A DNA stretch of 64,000 bases from Oscheius dolichura (lineage: Eukaryota > Nematoda > Chromadorea > Rhabditida > Rhabditidae): NCBI GenBank assembly GCA_932521035.1, contig OW051495.1, forward strand, positions 62,001-126,000, written 5' to 3'. Below, piece by piece: positions 37,863 through 49,100 of the stretch; position 1 is the first letter of the stretch; the number at the start of each line of letters is the position of its first letter. The notes beneath the pieces are model-generated. The model was not told where the DNA came from and did no database searches. It saw only the letters and a program-made list of their open reading frames with translations. The translations under genes were made by a program, and so were the position numbers.

Positions 37863-37983
37863 CTAAAATGCAAAAAAAAAAGATTAAATTTGTTCGCATA
37901 CATTAATTTCCAACTTTAGAATGATTCGTCGAGGGCAGCCGCAAATAAACAATATCCGCACTATTTCTAGTCCTATATATTAA
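37863..37983 (+). pseudogene. 5' fragment of the coiled-coil protein gene, outer copy
   Basis: ATG 37921 starts MIRRGQPQINNIR, matching the inner-element gene start at 34561 (MIRRGRPQINNIR) with mostly synonymous differences. The 58 bases upstream also align, including a T-rich tract ending cag-like (caactttag) directly before the start. After residue 13 the similarity ends, and TAA follows at 37981-37983. This is the truncated end of the outer Maverick remnant, downstream of the protease on the same strand. Confidence 0.65.
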
Positions 37984-38107
37984 AGGGAGCTACCGGCAGT
38001 AGAATTCGCGCCTACAATACGCCTGCCGAGATGTTACGGGTGCGGCGGCGGCGAATTACATAACCTTGGATTTCTTCAATTTCATACGATTTTGCCTCTA
38101 TTTTCTA
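37984..38107. other. Short unassigned stretch
   Basis: A GC-rich segment (about 38000-38055, including gtgcggcggcggcgaatta) is followed by A+T-rich sequence. No gene or repeat is recognised. Confidence 0.4.
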
Positions 38108-38314
38108 TTATTTTTCAACATTTTTAGTACTATATTTATTAGAAACATCACAATAAACATTACAAATGGGAATAAGAGGTCTCTTGAATAGTCGTAGCCT
38201 TTTTTCTTTCTTGCGCTTCATTCTGAAAACGACATAACCAAATACTGATTTTCAACAAATAAACTGACCTGAAAACTATTCCACATCGTTCTCCGAACCA
38301 AATAGAAGCTTATC
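38108..38314 (-). pseudogene. 3' end of a truncated spliced gene
   Basis: On the minus strand a strong acceptor (TTTCTTTTGCAG) is followed at 38314 by an open stretch of 12 codons, DKLLFGSENDVE, and TAG at 38276-38278. A second candidate intron of 46 nt (38268-38223, GTCAGTT...GTTTTCAG) lies just past this stop. After it, ATG 38221 opens a 37-residue lysine/arginine-rich frame ending at 38108. The sequence could be the last exon plus 3' UTR of one gene, or two small exons read differently. Any upstream exons are replaced by the 69-bp satellite starting at 38366. The product is unknown. Confidence 0.35.
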
Positions 38315-38365
38315 CTGCAAAAGAAATATTAGAAAACATCAGGAGAAACAAAAATAGCAAACATG

Positions 38366-39009
38366 GGGGGAGGAAGCCTGTCTCCCGATTCTAAAGATGG
38401 TGGCTATCTTTAAAATCGGAAGCTAGCTTTGTTGGGGGGAGGAAGCCTGTCTCCCGATTCAAAAGATGGTAGCCATCTTTAAAATCGGAAGCTAGCTTTG
38501 TTGGGGGGAGGAAGTGTGTCTCCCGATTCTAAAGATGGTAGCCATCTTTAAAATAGGAAGCCAGCTTTGTTGGGGGGAGGAAGCCTGTCTCCCGATTCTA
38601 AAGATGGTAGCCATCTTTAAAATAGGAAGCCAGCTTTGTTGGGGGGAGGAAGCCTGTCTCCCGATTCTAAAGATGGTAGCCATCTTTAAAATCGGATGCT
38701 AGTTTTGTTGGGGGGAGGAAGCCTGTCTCCCGATTCTAAAGATGGTAGCCATCTTTAAAATCGGAAGCTAGCTTTGTTGGGGGGAGGAAGCCTGTCTCCC
38801 GATTCTAAAGATGGTAGCCATCTTTAAAATAGGAAGCCAGCTTTGTTGGGGGGAGGAAGCCTGTCTCCCGATTCTAAAGATGGTAGCCATCTTTAAAATC
38901 GGAAGCTAGCTTTGTTGGGGGGAGGAAGCCTGTCTCCCGATTCTAAAGATGGTAGCCATCTTTAAAATAGGAAGCCAGCTTTGTTGGGGGGAGGAAGCCT
39001 GTCTCCCGA
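38366..39009. repeat. 69-bp hairpin satellite, block 1
   Basis: Just over nine copies of a 69-bp unit are present (ggggggaggaagcctgtctc, then cccgattctaaagatgg and so on to gctttgtt). Each unit contains aaagatgg-tag-ccatcttt, an 8-bp inverted repeat with a 3-nt loop, extendable to about 14 bp with one mismatch. Variants alternate between tcggaagctagc and taggaagccagc. The block ends at cccga, fused to the 32/33-bp array. Confidence 0.95.
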
Positions 39010-42000
39010 GCGTTCGGTTTTTAGCTGGTGGACACGAAGGAGCGTTCTGTTTTTAGCTGGTGGACACAAAGGAGCATTCCGTTTTTAGCTGGTGGACACG
39101 AAGGAGCGTTCCGTTTTTAGCTGGTGGACACGAAGGAGCGTTCTGTTTTTAGCTGGTGGCTTCAAAAAGAGCGTTCCGTTTTTAGCTGGTGGACACGAAG
39201 GAGCGTTCCGTTTTTAGCTGGTGGACACGAAGGAGCGTTCTGTTTTTAGCTGGTGGCTTCAAAAAGAGCGTTCCGTTTTTAGCTGGTGGACACGAAGGAG
39301 CATTCCGTTTTTAGCTGGTGGACACGAAGGAGCGTTCGGTTTTTACTGGTGGACACGAAGGAGCGTTCGGTTTTTAGCTGGTGGCTTCAAAAAGAGCGTT
39401 CCGTTTTTAGCTGGTGGCTTCAAAAAGAGCGTTCCGTTTTTAGCTGGTGGCTTCAAAAAGAGCGTTCCGTTTTTAGCTGGTGGCTTCAAAAAGAGCGTTC
39501 CGTTTTTAGCTGGTGGACACGAAGGAGCGTTCTGTTTTTAGCTGGTGGCTTCAAAAAGAGCGCTCCGTTTTTAGCTGGTGGCTTCAAAAAGAGCGTTCCG
39601 TTTTTAGCTGGTGGCTTCAAAAAGAGCGTTCCGTTTTTAGCTGGTGGCTTCAAAAAGAGCGTTCCGTTTTTAGCTGGTGGACACGAAGGAGCATTCCGTT
39701 TTTAGCTGGTGGACACGAAGGAGCGTTCTGTTTTTAGCTGGTGGCTTCAAAAAGAGCGTTCCGCTTTTAGCTGGTGGACACGAAGGAGCATTCCGTTTTT
39801 AGCTGGTGGACACGAAGGAGCGTTCCGTTTTTAGCTGGTGGCTTCAAAAAGAGCGTTCCGTTTTTAGCTGGTGGCTTCAAAAAGAGCGTTCCGTTTTTAG
39901 CTGGTGGACACGAAGGAGCGTTCCGTTTTTAGCTGGTGGCTTCAAAAAGAGCGTTCCGTTTTTAGCTGGTGGACACGAAGGAGCGTTCGGTTTTTAGCTG
40001 GTGGCTTCAAAAAGAGCGTTCCGCTTTTAGCTGGTGGACACGAAGGAGCATTCCGTTTTTAGCTGGTGGACACGAAGGAGCGTTCCGTTTTTAGCTGGTG
40101 GCTTCAAAAAGAGCGTTCCGTTTTTAGCTGGTGGCTTCAAAAAGAGCGTTCCGTTTTTAGCTGGTGGCTTCAAAAAGAGCGTTCCGTTTTTAGCTGGTGG
40201 ACACGAAGGAGCGTTCCGTTTTTAGCTGGTGGCTTCAAAAAGAGCGTTCCGTTTTTAGCTGGTGGCTTCAAAAAGAGCGTTCCGTTTTTAGCTGGTGGAC
40301 ACGAAGGAGCATTCCGTTTTTAGCTGGTGGACACGAAGGAGCGTTCTGTTTTTAGCTGGTGGCTTCAAAAAGAGCGTTCCGTTTTTAGCTGGTGGACACG
40401 AAGGAGCGTTCCGTTTTTAGCTGGTGGCTTCAAAAAGAGCGTTCCGTTTTTAGCTGGTGGCTTCAAAAAGAGCGTTCCGCTCTTAGCTGGTGGACACGAA
40501 GGAGCGTTCCGTTTTTAGCTGGTGGACACGAAGGAGCATTCCGTTTTTAGCTGGTGGACACGAAGGAGCGTTCGGTTTTTAGCTGGTGGACACGAAGGAG
40601 CATTCCGTTTTTAGCTGGTGGACACGAAGGAGCATTCCGTTTTTAGCTGGTGGACACGAAGGAGCGTTCCGTTTTTAGCTGGTGGACACGAAGGAGCATT
40701 CCGTTTTTAGCTGGTGGACACGAAGGAGCATTCCGTTTTTAGCTGGTGGACACGAAGGAGCGTTCGGTTTTTAGCTGGTGGCTTCAAAAAGAGCGTTCCG
40801 CTTTTAGCTGGTGGACACGAAGGAGCATTCCGTTTTTAGCTGGTGGACACGAAGGAGCGTTCGGTTTTTAGCTGGTGGACACGAAGGAGCGTTCGGTTTT
40901 TAGCTGGTGGACACGAAGGAGCGTTCGGTTTTTAGCTGGTGGACACGAAGGAGCATTCCGTTTTTAGCTGGTGGACACGAAGGAGCATTCCGTTTTTAGC
41001 TGGTGGACACGAAGGAGCATTCCGTTTTTAGCTGGTGGACACGAAGGAGCATTCCGTTTTTAGCTGGTGGACACGAAGGAGCATTCCGTTTTTAGCTGGT
41101 GGACACGAAGGAGCATTCCGTTTTTAGCTGGTGGCTTCAAAAAGAGCGTTCCGTTTTTAGCTGGTGGCTTCAAAAAGAGCATTCTGTTTTTAGCTGGTGG
41201 ACACGAAGGAGCATTCCGTTTTTAGCTGGTGGACACGAAGGAGCATTCCGTTTTTAGCTGGTGGACACGAAGGAGCATTCCGTTTTTAGCTGGTGGACAC
41301 GAAGGAGCATTCCGTTTTTAGCTGGTGGACACGAAGGAGCGTTCCGTTTTTAGCTGGTGGACACGAAGGAGCATTCCGTTTTTAGCTGGTGGACACGAAG
41401 GAGCATTCCGTTTTTAGCTGGTGGACACGAAGGAGCGTTCGGTTTTTAGCTGGTGGCTTCAAAAAGAGCGTTCCGCTTTTAGCTGGTGGACACGAAGGAG
41501 CATTCCGTTTTTAGCTGGTGGACACGAAGGAGCGTTCGGTTTTTAGCTGGTGGACACGAAGGAGCGTTCGGTTTTTAGCTGGTGGACACGAAGGAGCGTT
41601 CGGTTTTTAGCTGGTGGACACGAAGGAGCGTTCGGTTTTTAGCTGGTGGACACGAAGGAGCATTCCGTTTTTAGCTGGTGGATACTAAGGAGCGTTCGGT
41701 TTTTAGCTGGTGGACACGAAGGAGCATTCCGTTTTTAGCTGGTGGCTTCAAAAAGAGCGTTCCGCTTTTAGCTGGTGGACACGAAGGAGCATTCCGTTTT
41801 TAGCTGGTGGACACGAAGGAGCGTTCGGTTTTTAGCTGGTGGACACGAAGGAGCGTTCGGTTTTTAGCTGGTGGACACGAAGGAGCGTTCGGTTTTTAGC
41901 TGGTGGACACGAAGGAGCGTTCGGTTTTTAGCTGGTGGACACGAAGGAGCATTCCGTTTTTAGCTGGTGGATACTAAGGAGCGTTCGGTTTTTAGCTGGT

Positions 42001-42275
42001 GGACACGAAGGAGCATTCCGTTTTTAGCTGGTGGACACGAAGGAGCATTCCGTTTTTAGCTGGTGGCTTCAAAAAGAGCGTTCCGTTTTTAGCTGGTGGA
42101 CACGAAGGAGCATTCCGTTTTTAGCTGGTGGACACGAAGGAGCATTCCGTTTTTAGCTGGTGGACACGAAGGAGCATTCCGTTTTTAGCTGGTGGACACG
42201 AAGGAGCATTCCGTTTTTAGCTGGTGGACACGAAGGAGCATTCCGTTTTTAGCTGGTGGACACGAAGGAGCATTC
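39010..42275. repeat. Composite 32/33-bp satellite, section 1
   Basis: Two unit types are mixed. Type A is 32 bp (tttttagctggtggacacg, then aaggagcattccg or gcgttcgg/ctg). Type B is 33 bp (tttttagctggtggcttc, then aaaaagagcgttccg). B runs keep one frame open (an 11-residue repeat, FLAGGFKKSVP), while A units shift the frame, so the open frames are by-products. From about 40.5 kb A units dominate. Rare variants are a one-base deletion (tttttactgg at 39341) and ggatactaagg. Confidence 0.95.
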
Positions 42276-43116
42276 TAAAGATATATATTCTAAAGATGGT
42301 AGCCATCTTTAAAATCGGAAGGCAGACATATCCGGTTGAAGAAGCCAGTCTCCCGATTCTAAAGATGGTAGCCATCTTTAAAATCGGAAGCCAGCTTTGT
42401 TGGGGGGAGGAAGTGTGTCTCCCGATTCTAAAGATGGTAGCCATCTTTAAAATCGGATGCTAGTTTTGTTGGGGGGAGGAAGCCTGTCTCCCGATTCTAA
42501 AGATGGTAGCCATCTTTAAAATAGGAAGCCAGCTTTGTTGGGGGGAGGAAGCCTGTCTCCCGATTCTAAAGATGGTAGCCATCTTTAAAATCGGAAGCTA
42601 GCTTTGTTGGGGGGAGGAAGCCTGTCTCCCGATTCTAAAGATGGTGGCTATCTTTAAAATCGGAAGCCAGCTTTGTTGGGGGGAGGAAGCCTGTCTCCCG
42701 ATTCTAAAGATGGTGGCTATCTTTAAAATCGGAAGCTAGCTTTGTTGGGGGGAGGAAGCCTGTCTCCCGATTCAAAAGATGGTAGCCATCTTTAAAATCG
42801 GAAGCCAGCTTTGTTGGGGGGAGGAAGCCTGTCTCCCGATTCTAAAGATGGTGGCTATCTTTAAAATCGGAAGCTAGCTTTGTTGGGGGGAGGAAGCCTG
42901 TCTCCCGATTCAAAAGATGGTAGCCATCTTTAAAATAGGAAGCCAGCTTTGTTGGGGGGAGGAAGCCTGTCTCCCGATTCTAAAGATGGTAGCCATCTTT
43001 AAAATCGGAAGCTAGCTTTGTTGGGGGGAGGAAGCCTGTCTCCCGATTCTAAAGATGGTAGCCATCTTTAAAATAGGAAGCCAGCTTTGTTGGGGGGAGG
43101 AAGCCTGTCTCCCGAG
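42276..43116. repeat. 69-bp hairpin satellite, block 2
   Basis: About 12 copies of the same 69-bp unit interrupt the 32/33-bp array. The left junction lies in a shared attctaaag and includes a degenerate first unit (atatatattc) and a divergent one (ggcagacatatccggttgaa). The right junction (cccga-gcgttcgg) is identical to that of block 1, exactly 4106 bp away. Confidence 0.95.
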
Positions 43117-46100
43117 CGTTCGGTTTTTAGCTGGTGGACACGAAGGAGCGTTCTGTTTTTAGCTGGTGGACACAAAGGAGCATTCCGTTTTTAGCTGGTG
43201 GACACGAAGGAGCGTTCCGTTTTTAGCTGGTGGACACGAAGGAGCGTTCTGTTTTTAGCTGGTGGCTTCAAAAAGAGCGTTCCGTTTTTAGCTGGTGGAC
43301 ACGAAGGAGCGTTCCGTTTTTAGCTGGTGGACACGAAGGAGCGTTCTGTTTTTAGCTGGTGGCTTCAAAAAGAGCGTTCCGTTTTTAGCTGGTGGACACG
43401 AAGGAGCATTCCGTTTTTAGCTGGTGGACACGAAGGAGCGTTCGGTTTTTACTGGTGGACACGAAGGAGCGTTCGGTTTTTAGCTGGTGGCTTCAAAAAG
43501 AGCGTTCCGTTTTTAGCTGGTGGCTTCAAAAAGAGCGTTCCGTTTTTAGCTGGTGGCTTCAAAAAGAGCGTTCCGTTTTTAGCTGGTGGCTTCAAAAAGA
43601 GCGTTCCGTTTTTAGCTGGTGGCTTCAAAAAGAGCGTTCCGTTTTTAGCTGGTGGACACGAAGGAGCATTCCGTTTTTAGCTGGTGGACACGAAGGAGCG
43701 TTCTGTTTTTAGCTGGTGGCTTCAAAAAGAGCGCTCCGTTTTTAGCTGGTGGACACGAAGGAGCGTTCTGTTTTTAGCTGGTGGCTTCAAAAAGAGCGTT
43801 CCGTTTTTAGCTGGTGGACACGAAGGAGCGTTCGGTTTTTAGCTGGTGGCTTCAAAAAGAGCGTTCCGCTTTTAGCTGGTGGACACGAAGGAGCGTTCCG
43901 TTTTTAGCTGGTGGCTTCAAAAAGAGCGTTCCGTTTTTAGCTGGTGGCTTCAAAAAGAGCGTTCCGTTTTTAGCTGGTGGCTTCAAAAAGAGCGTTCCGT
44001 TTTTAGCTGGTGGACACGAAGGAGCGTTCTGTTTTTAGCTGGTGGCTTCAAAAAGAGCGCTCCGTTTTTAGCTGGTGGACACGAAGGAGCGTTCCGTTTT
44101 TAGCTGGTGGACACGAAGGAGCATTCCGTTTTTAGCTGGTGGACACGAAGGAGCGTTCGGTTTTTAGCTGGTGGCTTCAAAAAGAGCGTTCCGTTTTTAG
44201 CTGGTGGCTTCAAAAAGAGCGTTCCGTTTTTAGCTGGTGGCTTCAAAAAGAGCGTTCCGTTTTTAGCTGGTGGACACGAAGGAGCATTCCGTTTTTAGCT
44301 GGTGGACACGAAGGAGCGTTCCGTTTTTAGCTGGTGGCTTCAAAAAGAGCGTTCCGTTTTTAGCTGGTGGCTTCAAAAAGAGCGTTCCGTTTTTAGCTGG
44401 TGGCTTCAAAAAGAGCGTTCCGTTTTTAGCTGGTGGCTTCAAAAAGAGCGTTCCGTTTTTAGCTGGTGGACACGAAGGAGCGTTCCGTTTTTAGCTGGTG
44501 GCTTCAAAAAGGGCGTTCCGTTTTTAGCTGGTGGACACGAAGGAGCGTTCGGTTTTTAGCTGGTGGCTTCAAAAAGAGCGTTCCGTTTTTAGCTGGTGGC
44601 TTCAAAAAGAGCGTTCCGTTTTTAGCTGGTGGCTTCAAAAAGAGCGTTCCGTTTTTAGCTGGTGGCTTCAAAAAGAGCGTTCCGTTTTTAGCTGGTGGAC
44701 ACGAAGGAGCGTTCCGTTTTTAGCTGGTGGCTTCAAAAAGAGCGTTCCGCTTTTAGCTGGTGGACACGAAGGAGCATTCCGTTTTTAGCTGGTGGACACG
44801 AAGGAGCATTCCGTTTTTAGCTGGTGGACACGAAGGAGCGTTCGGTTTTTAGCTGGTGGACACGAAGGAGCATTCCGTTTTTAGCTGGTGGACACGAAGG
44901 AGCGTTCCGTTTTTAGCTGGTGGACACGAAGGAGCATTCCGTTTTTAGCTGGTGGACACGAAGGAGCGTTCGGTTTTTAGCTGGTGGACACGAAGGAGCA
45001 TTCCGTTTTTAGCTGGTGGATACTAAGGAGCGTTCGGTTTTTAGCTGGTGGACACGAAGGAGCATTCCGTTTTTAGCTGGTGGCTTCAAAAAGAGCGTTC
45101 CGTTTTTAGCTGGTGGCTTCAAAAAGAGCGTTCCGTTTTTAGCTGGTGGACACGAAGGAGCATTCCGTTTTTAGCTGGTGGACACGAAGGAGCGTTCTGT
45201 TTTTAGCTGGTGGCTTCAAAAAGAGCGCTCCGTTTTTAGCTGGTGGACACGAAGGAGCGTTCCGTTTTTAGCTGGTGGACACGAAGGAGCGTTCGGTTTT
45301 TAGCTGGTGGACACGAAGGAGCATTCCGTTTTTAGCTGGTGGACACGAAGGAGCGTTCCGTTTTTAGCTGGTGGACACGAAGGAGCGTTCCGTTTTTAGC
45401 TGGTGGACACGAAGGAGCATTCCGTTTTTAGCTGGTGGACACGAAGGAGCGTTCGGTTTTTAGCTGGTGGACACGAAGGAGCGTTCGGTTTTTAGCTGGT
45501 GGACACGAAGGAGCGTTCGGTTTTTAGCTGGTGGACACGAAGGAGCATTCCGTTTTTAGCTGGTGGATACTAAGGAGCGTTCGGTTTTTAGCTGGTGGAC
45601 ACGAAGGAGCATTCCGTTTTTAGCTGGTGGCTTCAAAAAGAGCGTTCCGTTTTTAGCTGGTGGCTTCAAAAAGAGCGTTCCGTTTTTAGCTGGTGGACAC
45701 GAAGGAGCATTCCGTTTTTAGCTGGTGGACACGAAGGAGCATTCCGTTTTTAGCTGGTGGACACGAAGGAGCGTTCGGTTTTTAGCTGGTGGCTTCAAAA
45801 AGAGCGTTCCGCTTTTAGCTGGTGGACACGAAGGAGCATTCCGTTTTTAGCTGGTGGACACGAAGGAGCGTTCGGTTTTTAGCTGGTGGACACGAAGGAG
45901 CGTTCGGTTTTTAGCTGGTGGACACGAAGGAGCGTTCGGTTTTTAGCTGGTGGACACGAAGGAGCATTCCGTTTTTAGCTGGTGGATACTAAGGAGCGTT
46001 CGGTTTTTAGCTGGTGGACACGAAGGAGCATTCCGTTTTTAGCTGGTGGCTTCAAAAAGAGCGTTCCGTTTTTAGCTGGTGGCTTCAAAAAGAGCGTTCC

Positions 46101-49100
46101 GTTTTTAGCTGGTGGACACGAAGGAGCATTCCGTTTTTAGCTGGTGGACACGAAGGAGCATTCCGTTTTTAGCTGGTGGACACGAAGGAGCATTCCGTTT
46201 TTAGCTGGTGGCTTCAAAAAGAGCGTTCCGTTTTTAGCTGGTGGACACGAAGGAGCATTCCGTTTTTAGCTGGTGGCTTCAAAAAGAGCGTTCCGTTTTT
46301 AGCTGGTGGACACGAAGGAGCGTTCGGTTTTTAGCTGGTGGACACGAAGGAGCATTCCGTTTTTAGCTGGTGGACACGAAGGAGCATTCCGTTTTTAGCT
46401 GGTGGACACGAAGGAGCATTCCGTTTTTAGCTGGTGGACACGAAGGAGCATTCCGTTTTTAGCTGGTGGACACGAAGGAGCATTCCGTTTTTAGCTGGTG
46501 GCTTCAAAAAGAGCGTTCCGTTTTTAGCTGGTGGACACGAAGGAGCATTCCGTTTTTAGCTGGTGGACACGAAGGAGCGTTCGGTTTTTAGCTGGTGGCT
46601 TCAAAAAGAGCGTTCCGCTTTTAGCTGGTGGACACGAAGGAGCATTCCGTTTTTAGCTGGTGGACACGAAGGAGCGTTCGGTTTTTAGCTGGTGGACACG
46701 AAGGAGCGTTCGGTTTTTAGCTGGTGGACACGAAGGAGCGTTCGGTTTTTAGCTGGTGGACACGAAGGAGCATTCCGTTTTTAGCTGGTGGATACTAAGG
46801 AGCGTTCGGTTTTTAGCTGGTGGACACGAAGGAGCATTCCGTTTTTAGCTGGTGGCTTCAAAAAGAGCGTTCCGTTTTTAGCTGGTGGCTTCAAAAAGAG
46901 CGTTCCGTTTTTAGCTGGTGGCTTCAAAAAGAGCGTTCCGTTTTTAGCTGGTGGCTTCAAAAAGAGCGTTCCGTTTTTAGCTGGTGGACACGAAGGAGCA
47001 TTCCGTTTTTAGCTGGTGGACACGAAGGAGCGTTCTGTTTTTAGCTGGTGGCTTCAAAAAGAGCGCTCCGTTTTTAGCTGGTGGACACGAAGGAGCGTTC
47101 TGTTTTTAGCTGGTGGCTTCAAAAAAAGCGTTCCGTTTTTAGCTGGTGGCTTCAAAAAGAGCGTTCCGTTTTTAGCTGGTGGCTTCAAAAAGAGCGTTCC
47201 GTTTTTAGCTGGTGGACACGAAGGAGCGTTCTGTTTTTAGCTGGTGGCTTCAAAAAGAGCGCTCCGTTTTTAGCTGGTGGACACGAAGGAGCGTTCCGTT
47301 TTTAGCTGGTGGACACGAAGGAGCATTCCGTTTTTAGCTGGTGGACACGAAGGAGCGTTCGGTTTTTAGCTGGTGGCTTCAAAAAGAGCGTTCCGTTTTT
47401 AGCTGGTGGCTTCAAAAAGAGCGTTCCGTTTTTAGCTGGTGGCTTCAAAAAGAGCGTTCCGTTTTTAGCTGGTGGACACGAAGGAGCGTTCCGTTTTTAG
47501 CTGGTGGCTTCAAAAAGAGCGTTCCGTTTTTAGCTGGTGGCTTCAAAAAGAGCGTTCCGTTTTTAGCTGGTGGCTTCAAAAAGAGCGTTCCGTTTTTAGC
47601 TGGTGGCTTCAAAAAGAGCGTTCCGTTTTTAGCTGGTGGACACGAAGGAGCGTTCCGTTTTTAGCTGGTGGCTTCAAAAAGAGCGTTCCGTTTTTAGCTG
47701 GTGGACACGAAGGAGCGTTCGGTTTTTAGCTGGTGGCTTCAAAAAGAGCGTTCCGTTTTTAGCTGGTGGCTTCAAAAAGAGCGTTCCGTTTTTAGCTGGT
47801 GGCTTCAAAAAGAGCGTTCCGTTTTTAGCTGGTGGACACGAAGGAGCGTTCCGTTTTTAGCTGGTGGCTTCAAAAAGAGCGTTCCGCTTTTAGCTGGTGG
47901 ACACGAAGGAGCATTCCGTTTTTAGCTGGTGGACACGAAGGAGCATTCCGTTTTTAGCTGGTGGACACGAAGGAGCGTTCGGTTTTTAGCTGGTGGACAC
48001 GAAGGAGCATTCCGTTTTTAGCTGGTGGACACGAAGGAGCATTCCGTTTTTAGCTGGTGGACACGAAGGAGCGTTCCGTTTTTAGCTGGTGGACACGAAG
48101 GAGCATTCCGTTTTTAGCTGGTGGACACGAAGGAGCGTTCGGTTTTTAGCTGGTGGCCACGAAGGAGCGTTCCGTTTTTAGCTGGTGGACACGAAGGAGC
48201 ATTCCGTTTTTAGCTGGTGGACACGAAGGAGCGTTCGGTTTTTAGCTGGTGGCTTCAAAAAGAGCGTTCCGCTTTTAGCTGGTGGACACGAAGGAGCATT
48301 CCGTTTTTAGCTGGTGGACACGAAGGAGCGTTCGGTTTTTAGCTGGTGGACACGAAGGAGCATTCCGTTTTTAGCTGGTGGATACTAAGGAGCGTTCGGT
48401 TTTTAGCTGGTGGACACGAAGGAGCATTCCGTTTTTAGCTGGTGGCTTCAAAAAGAGCGTTCCGTTTTTAGCTGGTGGACACGAAGGAGCATTCCGTTTT
48501 TAGCTGGTGGACACGAAGGAGCATTCCGTTTTTAGCTGGTGGACACGAAGGAGCATTCCGTTTTTAGCTGGTGGCTTCAAAAAGAGCGTTCCGTTTTTAG
48601 CTGGTGGACACGAAGGAGCATTCCGTTTTTAGCTGGTGGCTTCAAAAAGAGCGTTCCGTTTTTAGCTGGTGGACACGAAGGAGCGTTCGGTTTTTAGCTG
48701 GTGGACACGAAGGAGCATTCCGTTTTTAGCTGGTGGACACGAAGGAGCATTCCGTTTTTAGCTGGTGGACACGAAGGAGCATTCCGTTTTTAGCTGGTGG
48801 ACACGAAGGAGCATTCCGTTTTTAGCTGGTGGACACGAAGGAGCATTCCGTTTTTAGCTGGTGGACACGAAGGAGCATTCCGTTTTTAGCTGGTGGACAC
48901 GAAGGAGCATTCCGTTTTTAGCTGGTGGCTTCAAAAAGAGCGTTCCGTTTTTAGCTGGTGGACACGAAGGAGCATTCCGTTTTTAGCTGGTGGCTTCAAA
49001 AAGAGCGTTCCGTTTTTAGCTGGTGGACACGAAGGAGCGTTCGGTTTTTAGCTGGTGGACACGAAGGAGCATTCCGTTTTTAGCTGGTGGACACGAAGGA

